NCBI GenBank assembly: GCA_947467345.1
Contig: CANIHD010000010.1
Location: forward strand, 42,996 to 106,995
Source: Alphaproteobacteria bacterium
Lineage (GTDB): Bacteria > Pseudomonadota > Alphaproteobacteria > Micropepsales > Micropepsaceae
Length of the DNA: 64,000 nt
Direction of reading: 5' to 3'
Positions 47,341 to 55,887 of the stretch are shown here, one piece after another. The notes beneath the pieces were generated by a model. The model had not been told where the DNA came from. It worked only from the letters and a program-made list of their open reading frames with translations, and did not search any database. The stretch's first letter is position 1; each line of letters opens with the position of its first letter. Position numbers and translations under genes: made by a program.

Positions 47341-47477
47341 TCATCCCGGGCGCGTGCAGCGCAGTAGCGGTGCATCGCAGACCCGGGACCCAGGTAGATA
47401 TGCATCGTTGAATTTGAAAATTCGGCTCGTGTTTGGACCTGGATCCCGGATCGGCCGTTCCGGCGATCCGGGATGAC
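47341..47477. repeat. Large imperfect inverted repeat (TCATCCCGG ... CCGGGATGA)
   Basis: The left arm TCATCCCGGGCGCGTGCAGC with GACCCGGGACCCAGGTA faces the right arm GACCTGGATCCCGGATC and GATCCGGGATGACA. Small palindromes (GATCCCGGATCGGCCG...) lie inside. Elements reading CTGGGTCCCGGGTCTGCG...CCCGGGATGA are widespread between genes in alphaproteobacteria. It sits directly after the broken aminotransferase and may act as a transcription end or mRNA stabiliser. Confidence 0.75.
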
Positions 47478-47569
47478 AATATTATTGTTCACGTCCGGGT
47501 CGGCCGAGAACGATTGGGATGTCGAATTTCAACATATTACCCAGCAAAACCGCGTCACTTCGAGGCGTC

Positions 47570-47926
47570 ATGTTCATGTCAGGTGGCCGCTGGTATCGTC
47601 CAGGAATGCAAAGAACACACATGCTTGGCCTGGCTCTGGCCCTCTCGCTTTCCACGCTTGCAGGCGCAGGCCTAGCGCGCGAGCAACGCGACGATCATAA
47701 TGTCGCCCGCGGCGCGGTTCAGCGCGGCGAGGTGATGCCGATCGCACGCATCCTTCCGCTGGTCGCGCAATATCTCCCCGGCGACATCGTCGAGATCAAA
47801 CTCGATGAGAATGACAACTATGACAATCTTCTCTGTTACGAGATCAAAGTCCTGACGCAGAGCGGGCGCGTGGGCGAAGTCGTTCTCGATGCCCGCACAG
47901 GTGCGCTCGTAGAGTTCAGGCGATAG
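47570..47926 (+). CDS. PepSY-domain periplasmic protein
   Basis: From ATG 47570, after CGAGG, the protein has 118 residues with a membrane or signal segment HMLGLALALSLSTLAGAGLA and a mature part with the PepSY pattern: GEVMPIARILPLVAQYLPGD, IVEIKLDENDNYDNLLCYEI and VLDARTGALVEFRR at the end. Starts at 47606 or 47621 would place the signal closer to the N-terminus. PepSY proteins placed before a response regulator and kinase often modulate the kinase in the periplasm, as is proposed for similar gene sets. It ends two bases before the response regulator gene. Confidence 0.8.
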   Translation: MFMSGGRWYRPGMQRTHMLGLALALSLSTLAGAGLAREQRDDHNVARGAVQRGEVMPIARILPLVAQYLPGDIVEIKLDENDNYDNLLCYEIKVLTQSGRVGEVVLDARTGALVEFRR

Positions 47927-47928
47927 AG

Positions 47929-48594
47929 ATGCGCGCGCTTGTTATTGAAGATGATCCCGATGTGGGTCCCGATGTCGTTCGGGCTCTCGAAGCGGCAGGC
48001 TTTGCGGTGGACCTCAGCCAGAACGGCGAAGATGCCTGGTTCAAAGGCGATGTCGAGGATTACGACATCGCGATTCTCGATCTTGGCTTGCCGCGCCTCG
48101 ACGGGCTTTCCATTCTGAAGAAATGGCGTGCCAATGATCGTAATCTGCCGGTCTTGATTCTTTCGGCGCGCGGCGATTGGACGGAAAAAGTGGAAGGCAT
48201 TGAAAGCGGCGCCGACGATTATCTCGCCAAGCCCTTCAAAATGGGCGAGCTGGTGACGCGTGTTCGCAGCCTGGTGCGGCGTACATCTGGACACGCCGCC
48301 GCCATTCTGAAGATCGGCGCCTTGCATATCGATACAAGGCGCATGGCCGTAAGTCTTGGCGGGGCGCGCGTCTCGCTATCGCAATTGGAATTCCGCCTGC
48401 TCAATTATCTCGCGCATCATCGGGATCGCGCGGTGCCGGCCGGCGAGCTGGCGGATCATCTTTACGGCGCCAATGAGTTTGGCGACAGCAACGCCATCGA
48501 ACAGCTGGTGGTTCGTTTGCGCCGCAAGGTTGGCGCCAAACGCATCGAGACCAAACGCGGCTTCGGCTATTTGCTGCTCGATCAGGGCGAATGA
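47929..48594 (+). CDS. OmpR/PhoP-family response regulator
   Basis: The 221-residue protein has a receiver domain (1-120) with the acidic pair EDDPDVG near 7-13, the phosphorylation aspartate in DIAILDLGLPRLDG near 46-59, LILSARGDWTEKVEG with the conserved switch residue, and lysine in YLAKPFKMGELVTRVR near 101-116. A winged-helix DNA-binding domain follows (about 128-219; LSQLEFRLLNYLAHHRDRAV and SNAIEQLVVRLRRKVG). It resembles PhoP/FeuP regulators. It overlaps the kinase gene by four bases and follows the PepSY gene, so the three act together. Confidence 0.93.
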   Translation: MRALVIEDDPDVGPDVVRALEAAGFAVDLSQNGEDAWFKGDVEDYDIAILDLGLPRLDGLSILKKWRANDRNLPVLILSARGDWTEKVEGIESGADDYLAKPFKMGELVTRVRSLVRRTSGHAAAILKIGALHIDTRRMAVSLGGARVSLSQLEFRLLNYLAHHRDRAVPAGELADHLYGANEFGDSNAIEQLVVRLRRKVGAKRIETKRGFGYLLLDQGE

Positions 48595-50003
48595 CACGCT
48601 ATTCGCTGCGTATCCGTCTTCTCGCGGGCGCGGCCGGGGCGATCTTCGTCGCGCTGGCAGCCGCCTGGTTGGTCATGACGCTGCTGTTTCAAGCTCAAAT
48701 CGAACGGCGCGTGGAGCAGGAGCTGCAACGCGACGCGCTTCAGCTCATTGCCGAGCTGAGCGTCGGCGCTAACGGCACGATTCAAATTGCGGCGCCGCCC
48801 ACCGATCCGCGCTTTGAAGCGCCGACAAGCGGTCTCTATTGGCAAGTCAGCGCCAATGGCCAGTTGCAGCGTTCGCGTTCGCTATGGGACCAGGCACTGG
48901 CGAATTCGCCGACCGCCGATGCGCTGGCATGGCGCACGCGCTTCGCGGCTGGGCCATTTGGACATCAGCTGTTTCTGTTGGAACGCATCGTTCAACCGGC
49001 GGGAAGCAACCAGCCCGTGCTTATTCAGCTTGCCATTGATGAGGAAGAAATTCGCCGCGCGCGCGCTGAATTCGGCACCTGGATGGCGCTGTTTCTTGGC
49101 GTGTTATGGGCGCTTCTCTCGCTTGCGGCGTGGTTTCAAGTTCAGCTTGGGCTTCGCCCGCTCGCGCGGCTGCAGTATGAATTGGCTGCCTTGCGCCACA
49201 ACGCCGCCGAGCGTCTCAGCGCCGATTATCCGAGTGAGGTCGAACCCCTCACGCAAGCCATCAACGATCTCGCCGGTGCGCGCGAGGGCGACGTGAAGCG
49301 TGCGCGCCAGCGCGCCGCCGATCTCGCGCATGGCATGAAAACGCCGTTAGCGGCATTGGCGGCACAAAGCCGTCTCATCCGCGAAGGCGATGGCGATCCG
49401 CGCACCGCTGCCGATGGGTTGGACCGCGCCATCGCCGCAGCGGGCGCCGCAGTGGAAGCTGAACTTGCGCGGGCGCGCGCTGCCGCCAGCCGACATGCGC
49501 GGCACGATGCGCAAGTGGCGCCGCAGGCCATTGTGCAGGGCCTCGTTCTGGTGTTGGAGCGCACCGACAAAGGTATGACGCTCGATTACGATCTCGAATT
49601 TCCGGAAGATTTGCGCGTGCGCGTATCGGCCGAAGATTTGAGCGAGATCATGGGGCCGCTGCTCGAAAATGCCGTGCGCTTCGCGCGGCGCAGCGTGCGC
49701 GTTACGGGGCAAGCGATGGACGAAAAAATCGCGCTTGCGGTGGAAGATGACGGGCCGGGCATAAAGGCTTCAGATGCCGCTGACGCAATGGTGCGCGGTA
49801 CGCGGCTTGATCAAGCTGGCGGAGGGCACGGTCTCGGCCTCGCCATTGCGCGCGATTTGGTGGAAGCTACCGGCGGAACGATCGCGCTCGGCACCTCGTC
49901 GCTTGGTGGCTTGCGGGTCGATTTGAATTGGCCGCTACCCGGCGCGACGCGCGCCGGGTCCGATGCGAAGAAATCCTGGTGGCGCCGCTTTACGTCAGCG
50001 TAG
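48591..50003 (+). CDS. PhoQ/FeuQ-type sensor histidine kinase
   Basis: The 470-residue protein has membrane helices near residues 8-30 (LLAGAAGAIFVALAAAWLVM) and near 164-184 (FLGVLWALLSLAAWFQVQLG) around a periplasmic sensing part of about 130 residues. A linker, a dimerisation helix with the histidine in RAADLAHGMKTPLAAL (about 243-258) and a catalytic ATPase domain with LLENAVRFARRSV (N box), VEDDGPGIK (G1) and GGGHGLGLAIARDLV (G2) follow. It would phosphorylate the regulator encoded just before it. The signal is unknown. It converges with phaR, 13 bases apart. Confidence 0.92.
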   Translation: MTRYSLRIRLLAGAAGAIFVALAAAWLVMTLLFQAQIERRVEQELQRDALQLIAELSVGANGTIQIAAPPTDPRFEAPTSGLYWQVSANGQLQRSRSLWDQALANSPTADALAWRTRFAAGPFGHQLFLLERIVQPAGSNQPVLIQLAIDEEEIRRARAEFGTWMALFLGVLWALLSLAAWFQVQLGLRPLARLQYELAALRHNAAERLSADYPSEVEPLTQAINDLAGAREGDVKRARQRAADLAHGMKTPLAALAAQSRLIREGDGDPRTAADGLDRAIAAAGAAVEAELARARAAASRHARHDAQVAPQAIVQGLVLVLERTDKGMTLDYDLEFPEDLRVRVSAEDLSEIMGPLLENAVRFARRSVRVTGQAMDEKIALAVEDDGPGIKASDAADAMVRGTRLDQAGGGHGLGLAIARDLVEATGGTIALGTSSLGGLRVDLNWPLPGATRAGSDAKKSWWRRFTSA

Positions 50004-50016
50004 CGAACCCGCGAAA

Positions 50017-50625
50017 TTACTTCTTCTGTGCGAGCTCGGCAATTTGCTGGCGCATGGCGGTCAGCTGGTCGCGCAGCTCGTTGATTTCCTGATCGCGTGT
50101 ATTGCCGGCTGCCGCATCGCGCGGGTCAGACGTCTTGGGCGTGACGCCGAACGGCGTGAACATGCGCGTGGCGCGTTCCAGCATCTGCAAATTCTGGCGC
50201 GTCAGCGCCTCGAAATCCTTCAAGCCGGACATGTTCTTCACGCCCATGCCGCCGCCGAACATGTCGGTGAATTTCTGCCGCATGTCGTCTTGGTTTTTGG
50301 CAAAGCTCTGCATCGACATTTCCAGATAGGACGGAACGAAGGATTGCAGAGAGTCGCCGTAGAATTGGATCAGCTGGCGTAGGAACTGAATGGGCAGCAA
50401 ATGCTGGCCCTTGTTCTCTTCTTCGAAAATGATCTGGGCCAGAACCGAGCGCGTGATGTCGTCGCCGGTGCGCGCGTCGCGCACTTCGAACTCGACGCCC
50501 TTTTTCACCATCTCACAAAGATGGTCGAGCGTGACGTAACTCGAAGTCTGTGTGTTGTAGAGTCTGCGATTGGCGTATTTCTTGATGATAATTGGGCCAG
50601 TCGCTTTGGAATTTGTCTCGCTCAA
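50017..50625 (-). CDS. phaR: Polyhydroxyalkanoate synthesis repressor PhaR
   Basis: PhaR binds PHA and represses phasin and synthesis genes when polymer is scarce. The 202-residue protein has the PHB/PHA accumulation regulator domain: IIIKKYANRRLYNTQTSSYV near 11-30, LDHLCEMVKKGVEFEVRDAR, TGDDITRSVLAQIIFEEEN, and LLPIQFLRQLIQFYGDSLQS near 74-93. The C-terminus is a coiled helix with RDQEINELRDQLTAMRQQIA. A TTG at 50625 preceded by GGGGTGA is the best start; a GTG at 50634 is also in frame, and the open frame continues upstream into phaA on the other strand. It is divergent from phaAB. Confidence 0.92.
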   Translation of the reverse strand: MSETNSKATGPIIIKKYANRRLYNTQTSSYVTLDHLCEMVKKGVEFEVRDARTGDDITRSVLAQIIFEEENKGQHLLPIQFLRQLIQFYGDSLQSFVPSYLEMSMQSFAKNQDDMRQKFTDMFGGGMGVKNMSGLKDFEALTRQNLQMLERATRMFTPFGVTPKTSDPRDAAAGNTRDQEINELRDQLTAMRQQIAELAQKK

Positions 50626-50814
50626 GCCGTTCACCCCAGGTTGTTTCGACCGCCTTGCCCTTTTTGTCTGCGCGTTTCTGTCGCGGGCTTGAATTTCATA
50701 TTGCACCGCGGGGCACCCCTGTAAAGGCTCATTTCGGCGCTGCAGCATTAACCGCGTTGACCGCCGCCGCCGCCTGGCCCTATTGCTACCCCCGCAGCTT
50801 CTAAGGAAATTTCC

Positions 50815-51987
50815 ATGGCCGACGTGGTCATTGTTTCCGGGGCCAGAACCCCGGTGGGCAGCTTCACGGGGGCATTCGCGAATGTACCCGCACATGAGCT
50901 GGGTGCCGTGTCCATTCGCGCCGCTTTGGAGCGGGCGAAGGTCGCGCCGGAAGAGGTTTCCGAAGTTATTCTCGGACAAGTTCTTACCGCCGGCCTTGGC
51001 CAGAATCCGGGGCGCCAGGCCGCCATGGCGGCCGGCATTCCGAAGGAAGTTCCTTCCTGGTTGGTTAATCAAATCTGTGGCTCAGGTCTTCGCGCGGTCG
51101 CCACTGGCTTCCAATCCATCCGCAACGGCGATGCCAGCATTGTGGTTGCGGGCGGTCAGGAATCCATGAGCCTGTCGCAGCACGCAGCGTTCTTGCGAGG
51201 CGGCACCAAAATGGGCGCGCTCAGCCTCGGTGACACCATGATCAGCGACGGGCTGACCGACGCGTTCAACGCCATTCACATGGGCATTACAGCGGAAAAC
51301 GTCGCGCGCGAATTTCAGATCACGCGTGAGCAGCAAGACCGCTTCGCGGTGGCCTCGCAGAACAAGGCGGAAGCAGCGCGCAAAGAAGGCCGCTTCAAAG
51401 CTGAGATCGCGTCCGTCACGATCAAGGAGCGCAAAGGCGAGCGCATCGTCGACACCGACGAATATATTCGCGACGGCGTCACCTATGAGGGCATCTCGGG
51501 CCTTCGTCCCGCTTTCGCCAAAGACGGCACGGTGACGGCGGCGAACGCCTCCGGCCTTAATGACGGCGCTGCCGCCGTTGTGCTGATGACTGCTGCTGAG
51601 GCCTCTAAGCGCGGCCTCACACCGCTCGCACGCATCGTTTCTTTCGCCAGCGCGGGCGTCGATCCCAAGATCATGGGCATGGGCCCGGTGCCGTCCTCGC
51701 GCGCCGCGCTGAAAAAGGCGGGTTGGTCGAAAGACGATCTCGATCTGATCGAAGCCAACGAAGCCTTCGCGGCGCAAGCCTGCGCGGTGAACAAGGATCT
51801 CGGCTGGGACACCGACAAGGTAAACGTGAATGGCGGCGCCATCGCGATCGGCCATCCCATCGGCGCTTCGGGCGGCCGCATTCTGGTGACGCTGCTGCAC
51901 GAAATGCTGCGCCGCAATGCGAAAAAGGGTCTCGCAACGATGTGTATTGGCGGCGGAATGGGTATCGCGGTTTGCGTGGAGCGCTAA
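50815..51987 (+). CDS. phaA: Acetyl-CoA C-acetyltransferase
   Basis: PhaA condenses two acetyl-CoA to acetoacetyl-CoA, the first step to polyhydroxybutyrate. The 390-residue thiolase has SGARTPVGSFTGAFANVPAH near 8-27, the nucleophile cysteine in VNQICGSGLRAVATGFQSI near 84-102, NASGLNDGAAAVVLM near 243-257, and the second active-site block NGGAIAIGHPIGASGGRILV near 340-359 with the histidine, then CIGGGMGIAVCVER with the second cysteine. It is followed after 35 bases by phaB and lies opposite phaR, which makes the PHB role more likely than fatty-acid breakdown. Confidence 0.95.
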   Translation: MADVVIVSGARTPVGSFTGAFANVPAHELGAVSIRAALERAKVAPEEVSEVILGQVLTAGLGQNPGRQAAMAAGIPKEVPSWLVNQICGSGLRAVATGFQSIRNGDASIVVAGGQESMSLSQHAAFLRGGTKMGALSLGDTMISDGLTDAFNAIHMGITAENVAREFQITREQQDRFAVASQNKAEAARKEGRFKAEIASVTIKERKGERIVDTDEYIRDGVTYEGISGLRPAFAKDGTVTAANASGLNDGAAAVVLMTAAEASKRGLTPLARIVSFASAGVDPKIMGMGPVPSSRAALKKAGWSKDDLDLIEANEAFAAQACAVNKDLGWDTDKVNVNGGAIAIGHPIGASGGRILVTLLHEMLRRNAKKGLATMCIGGGMGIAVCVER

Positions 51988-52022
51988 ACTAGCGCCGGGA
52001 ACATACTCATTCGGGGGAATGC

Positions 52023-52745
52023 ATGACACGCGTGGCAATCGTCACCGGTGGAACGCGCGGTATTGGGCGCGCTATCTCAGTAGCCTTGAAAGAAGCCGGT
52101 CATACCGTTGTCGCGAATTACGGCAGCGACGATGCCCGCGCTGAAGCCTTCTCGAAAGAAACCGGCATCGCGTCGCGCAAATGGGACGTGTCCGATCTCG
52201 ACGCCTGCACTGCGGCGGTAAACGAAATCGCATCGTCGGTCGGTGCAGTCGATATCGTCGTCAACAATGCCGGCATCACGCGTGACGGCACTATGCGCAA
52301 AATGGATCGCAAAGCCTGGGATCATGTGCTCGACACAAATCTTGGCGGCTGTTTCAACATGTGCAAAGCGACGTGGGAGAACATGCTCGCGCGCAATTTC
52401 GGCCGCGTCGTAAATATCGGCTCCATCAACGGTCAAGCCGGCCAATACGGCCAAGTGAATTACGCGGCCGCGAAATCGGGTATTCACGGTTTCACTAAGG
52501 CTCTGGCGCAAGAAGGCGCTTCCAAGGGCATCACCGTGAACGCGATTGCGCCGGGCTATATCGACACCGAAATGGTGGCGGCCGTTCCGGCGAACGTGCT
52601 GGAGAAAATCGTTGCGCGCATTCCCGTTGGGCGTCTCGGCAAGGCGGAGGAAATCGCGCGCGGCGTGGTGTTTTTGGTTTCCGATCAGGCGGGCTTCATC
52701 ACCGGATCGACGCTGTCGATCAACGGTGGCCAGCATATGTATTAG
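52023..52745 (+). CDS. phaB: Acetoacetyl-CoA reductase
   Basis: PhaB reduces acetoacetyl-CoA to 3-hydroxybutyryl-CoA with NADPH for polyhydroxybutyrate. The 240-residue short-chain dehydrogenase has TGGTRGIGRAISVALKEAGH near 8-27, NNAGITRDGTMRKMDRKAW near 83-101 (typical of PhaB), the catalytic serine, tyrosine and lysine in NIGSINGQAGQYGQVNYAAA then KSG, and the C-terminal GFITGSTLSINGGQHMY. The polymerase gene phaC is not in the window. ccmA begins three bases after the stop. Confidence 0.95.
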   Translation: MTRVAIVTGGTRGIGRAISVALKEAGHTVVANYGSDDARAEAFSKETGIASRKWDVSDLDACTAAVNEIASSVGAVDIVVNNAGITRDGTMRKMDRKAWDHVLDTNLGGCFNMCKATWENMLARNFGRVVNIGSINGQAGQYGQVNYAAAKSGIHGFTKALAQEGASKGITVNAIAPGYIDTEMVAAVPANVLEKIVARIPVGRLGKAEEIARGVVFLVSDQAGFITGSTLSINGGQHMY

Positions 52746-52748
52746 ACA

Positions 52749-53375
52749 TTGAACGGCGTTGCCCTCGACAGCGTTGAAGCAACGCAACTTGGCTGCGAAC
52801 GTGGTGGGCGGCTTGTTTTCCGCGACATGGATTTCCGCGTCGCGCGCGGCGAAGTGCTGAGCCTAGAGGGGCCCAACGGCGCCGGTAAAACCTCGATGCT
52901 GCGCCTCGTCGCCGGCCTCTTGCCGCTGACATTCGGGCGAGTCTCTTTTCGTCACGGCGCGGCGGAGATTTCGGATCCGGAAGAGCGCGGACGTTTCATC
53001 GGCTGGTTCGGCCATGCCGATGGCTTGAAAGCGCAGATGACGGCGGCGGAAAATCTCAGCTTCGCAGCGTCGCTCTATGCGTCGGATGGCGATGTGGCCC
53101 AAACGCTGGCGCGTGTCAGTCTCACGCGCGCCGCGCATTTGCCGGGGCAATATCTTTCGGCGGGGCAGCGCCGCCGCTTGGGTCTCGCGCGTCTCATTCT
53201 TTCCAAGCGTCCGCTTTGGCTGATGGACGAACCCATCGCTGCGCTCGACAGCGCCGGACGGCAATTGGCGATCGAACTCATCCGCGCGCACATGGCCGCC
53301 GGCGGGATGGTGATCGCCGCAACGCATGACGATATCGGCATTCCGGGCCCGCGTTTGACGATGGGTGCGTCATGA
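52749..53375 (+). CDS. ccmA: Cytochrome c biogenesis ATP-binding export protein CcmA
   Basis: CcmA is the ATPase that, with CcmB, drives release of holo-CcmE in cytochrome c maturation system I. The 208-residue ABC protein has Walker A GPNGAGKTSMLRLVAGLL (about 38-55), the signature LSAGQRRRLGLARLILSKRP (about 136-155), Walker B LWLMDEPIAAL and the switch histidine in AATHDD. The start is a TTG at 52749, three bases after phaB, without a clear ribosome binding site. No later start keeps the first strand. Overlap of four bases with ccmB shows coupling. Confidence 0.93.
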   Translation: MNGVALDSVEATQLGCERGGRLVFRDMDFRVARGEVLSLEGPNGAGKTSMLRLVAGLLPLTFGRVSFRHGAAEISDPEERGRFIGWFGHADGLKAQMTAAENLSFAASLYASDGDVAQTLARVSLTRAAHLPGQYLSAGQRRRLGLARLILSKRPLWLMDEPIAALDSAGRQLAIELIRAHMAAGGMVIAATHDDIGIPGPRLTMGAS

Positions 53376-54037
53376 GCCCGATGCGCGCCGTTCTGCGCCG
53401 CGATATCGCGCTCGCTTTTCGCTCGGGCGGCGGCGCGTTTCTGGCGACGGCGTTTTTCGCCACTGTCGCTGCCTTGGTGCCGCTCGGTGTCGGCGCCGAT
53501 CTGCCTCTGCTCGGACGTATCGCGGGCGGTGTTCTCTGGGTCGCCGCGGCGCTCTCGGCTTTGCTCTCGCTCGACCGCCTGTTCCAGGCTGATTTCGAAG
53601 ACGGCAGTCTCGACATCATTGCTTTGGCACCGCTGTCGCTAGAAGCAACGGTCACCGCCAAGATGCTGGCCCATTGGATCACCACCGGCTTGCCGCTGAC
53701 TTTGGTGTCGCCGGTGCTTGGTCTTCTCTTCAACCTGCCGGTTGAAGGTTACGGCGCTTTGGTGCTGTCGCTGGCCATAGGTACACCGGCGCTCAGTGCC
53801 ATCGGCACCATTGGGGCCGCGCTCACGCTTTCGGTGCGCAGAGGCGGGCTCATTCTTGCTCTGATTGTGCTGCCGCTGATCACCCCGGCCATCATCTTCG
53901 GTTCCGGTGCCGTTCTTGCCGCAGTGCAAGACACCGGCACCGCCGCCTTCCTGTTTTTGGGCGCCTTCTCGTTAGGCGCGGTGGCGCTCTCGCCCTTCGC
54001 CGCCGCGGCAGCCGTCCGCTTGAACCTTGCCGGGTAG
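53372..54037 (+). CDS. ccmB: Heme exporter membrane protein CcmB
   Basis: CcmB is the membrane partner of CcmA. The 221-residue protein has six hydrophobic helices, the first after RRDIALAFRSGGGAFLATAF, and the conserved cytoplasmic segments LSLDRLFQADFEDGSLD (about 66-82) and LALIVLPLITPAIIFGSGAV near 165-184, both typical of CcmB. It overlaps ccmA by four bases; ccmC follows after 42 bases. Confidence 0.94.
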   Translation: MSPMRAVLRRDIALAFRSGGGAFLATAFFATVAALVPLGVGADLPLLGRIAGGVLWVAAALSALLSLDRLFQADFEDGSLDIIALAPLSLEATVTAKMLAHWITTGLPLTLVSPVLGLLFNLPVEGYGALVLSLAIGTPALSAIGTIGAALTLSVRRGGLILALIVLPLITPAIIFGSGAVLAAVQDTGTAAFLFLGAFSLGAVALSPFAAAAAVRLNLAG

Positions 54038-54079
54038 AATTTCCGCCAAACCCTGACCATTCGGTGATGAGGGGAGGGC

Positions 54080-54856
54080 TTGTCGGCCCCGCCGCCATGC
54101 GCCTACATCACCGCCATGGCCGTCTTCTCCACGCTCACCGCCTACGCAAACCCGAAGCGGTTTCTCGATCTGTCGCGCCGGATCCAGCCTTGGCTCGGCG
54201 GCGCCACCGCGCTGCTGCTCGCGGTCGGTTTCTATTGGTCGCTCTTCATATCGCCGGCTGACTATCAGCAAGGCCAGAGCGTGAAGATCATGTTCGTCCA
54301 TGTGCCTGCCGCATGGCTCAGCATGTTCGCCTATGCCTGCCTTGCGGGCGCATCGATCACTGGCCTTGTGTGGAAACATCCGCTTGCCGATCAAGCCGCA
54401 AAAGCCGCTGCGCCCTTGGGCGCCGCCTTCACCTTTCTCGCGCTGCTCACCGGTTCGCTCTGGGGCAAGCCGATGTGGGGCACCTATTGGGAATGGGATG
54501 CGCGCCTCACCTCCGAGCTGATCATGCTCTTCGTCTATCTCGGCTATATCGCACTGTGGGACGCAATCGAAGATCCCAACCGCGCTGCGCGCGCCGCCGC
54601 TGTGCTGGCGATTGTCGGCGCCGTGAATCTACCGATAATCCATTTCTCGGTCGATTGGTGGAATACGCTGCACCAGCCGTCCAGCATTTTGCGCTCCGGT
54701 GGGCCTAGCATCGATTCCTCGTTCCTGTGGCCGCTCGCCATCATGGCGCTCGGCTATCAGCTTTTGTTCTTCTGGCTGTGGCTGCTCCGCATACGGACCG
54801 AAATCTTGAAGCGCCGCGCCCGCACGCTGATGCTCATGCGGGGCGCGCAACTATGA
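54080..54856 (+). CDS. ccmC: Heme exporter protein CcmC
   Basis: CcmC loads haem onto CcmE in the periplasm. The 258-residue protein has six membrane segments and the tryptophan-rich motif around WGKPMWGTYWEWDARLTSEL (about 130-149), plus histidines in FVHVPAAWLSMF near 73-84 and HFSVDWWNTLHQPSSI near 190-205, which hold haem. TTG 54080 lies right after a GGGGAGGG sequence; ATG 54116 would give 246 residues. It overlaps ccmD by four bases. Confidence 0.95.
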   Translation: MSAPPPCAYITAMAVFSTLTAYANPKRFLDLSRRIQPWLGGATALLLAVGFYWSLFISPADYQQGQSVKIMFVHVPAAWLSMFAYACLAGASITGLVWKHPLADQAAKAAAPLGAAFTFLALLTGSLWGKPMWGTYWEWDARLTSELIMLFVYLGYIALWDAIEDPNRAARAAAVLAIVGAVNLPIIHFSVDWWNTLHQPSSILRSGGPSIDSSFLWPLAIMALGYQLLFFWLWLLRIRTEILKRRARTLMLMRGAQL

Positions 54857-55020
54857 GCGCATTCTTTGCGATGGGCGGTTACGGCGCCTATGTCTGGCCG
54901 TCTTATGCGATTTCCGTCGCGGTGCTGGCGGCGATTGTCGCGGTGTCGGTGCGCCAGCATGCCCGCGCTACCGCACTGGTGCGCCGGCTCGAACGCGAAG
55001 AGCCGGGCGACGCATCATGA
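54853..55020 (+). CDS. ccmD: Heme exporter protein CcmD
   Basis: A 55-residue single-span protein reading MSAFFAMGGYGAYVWPSYAI followed by a hydrophobic helix and the basic tail RQHARATALVRRLEREEP. GGYGAYVWPSY is the CcmD signature. CcmD helps release holo-CcmE from CcmABC. Four-base overlaps with ccmC before it and ccmG after it support the short gene and its start. Confidence 0.93.
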   Translation: MSAFFAMGGYGAYVWPSYAISVAVLAAIVAVSVRQHARATALVRRLEREEPGDAS

Positions 55021-55544
55021 AGCGCGTGATTTACGTTCTGCCGGTGGTAATTTTCGCGGTGCTCGCGGCGCTGCTCTATGACGGGCTCTACAATCCCCGT
55101 CCCAGCGTGCTGCCTTCGCCCTTGATCGGAAAGACGGTGCCGCCGTTTGAAACCGTGGCGCTGGTCGATGAGACCGGCTTCACCCGCGCCGAACTCGGCA
55201 ACGGCAAACCCACCATCGTCAATTTCTGGGCCTCGTGGTGCGCACCGTGCCGCCTCGAAGCGCCGGTGTTGAAGGAGCTTTCCAGGCGCACCGACCTGAA
55301 TGTCTACGGCATCGTCTACAAAGACGTCCCCAAAGATTCGCACGCTTTTCTCACCGAATTCGGCAATCCGTTTTCCAAGATCAATGACGATCCAAGCGGG
55401 CGCATCGGCATCGAATGGGGCGTCACCGGCGTTCCCGAAACCTTCGTCATCGACAGCAAAGGCATCGTGCGCGCGCGCCACGCAGGTGAGCTTACCGATG
55501 AGGTCGTGCGCGATATCATTCTGCCAGCAGCCGGTCTAAAATAG
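55017..55544 (+). CDS. ccmG: Thiol:disulfide interchange protein CcmG/DsbE
   Basis: CcmG is a membrane-anchored periplasmic thioredoxin that reduces apocytochrome c before haem attachment. The 175-residue protein has an N-terminal anchor (VIYVLPVVIFAVLAALLYDG), then LPSPLIGKTVPPFETVALVD, the redox site FWASWCAPCRLEAPVLKEL (about 68-86) and the cis-proline segment GVTGVPETFVIDSKG near 137-151. It closes the ccmABCDG operon. ccmE, ccmF and ccmH are not in the window. Confidence 0.94.
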   Translation: MKRVIYVLPVVIFAVLAALLYDGLYNPRPSVLPSPLIGKTVPPFETVALVDETGFTRAELGNGKPTIVNFWASWCAPCRLEAPVLKELSRRTDLNVYGIVYKDVPKDSHAFLTEFGNPFSKINDDPSGRIGIEWGVTGVPETFVIDSKGIVRARHAGELTDEVVRDIILPAAGLK

Positions 55545-55612
55545 GCCGGCCGCACCATTCTGAGACAAGTTTCGTTTAGACTTTGCAAACGATTGGCTGC
55601 GAGATTCCGTTT

Positions 55613-55867
55613 ATGCGGATCGATCTCGCGAATCTCATTGCGGCACAATCTTCGCGCCCGGCGCCTGTAAAGCCGCCGCCCGAATGGGACACGTTCGCGA
55701 GCGAACTCAAGCCCATTGCGCGCCCGGAGCCCGTGGCGCGCCCGGAAGCCGAACCGGCGAAAGAGCCACCGCCGGCTCCCCGTGAGCGGTCCGCCACTCA
55801 GGACCAGCCGCGCGAAGCCCCGGCGCCGCGCCCACGGCCCGGCAGCCAAATCGATATTAAAGTCTAA
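55613..55867 (+). CDS. Short proline-rich protein of unknown function
   Basis: The 84-residue frame begins MRIDLANLIAAQSSRPAPVK and is then dominated by Pro, Ala, Arg and Glu (a run of RPEPVARPEAEPAKEPPP type), ending GSQIDIKV. The amphipathic start followed by a disordered tail suggests a small adaptor or anchor rather than an enzyme. No family is recognised. It lies 68 bases after ccmG in the same direction and is convergent with the MarR gene. The ordered first 15 residues make a chance frame less likely, but coding status is unproven. Confidence 0.45.
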   Translation: MRIDLANLIAAQSSRPAPVKPPPEWDTFASELKPIARPEPVARPEAEPAKEPPPAPRERSATQDQPREAPAPRPRPGSQIDIKV

Positions 55868-55887
55868 GGCTTAGAGGAAACTCAGGC

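Noticed and set aside
50700..50814. GGCGCTGCAGC near the phaR-phaA gap as a PhaR operator
   Set aside because: PhaR sites are TGC-rich palindromes, but this single short CTGCAG is too weak a match in GC-rich DNA to call.
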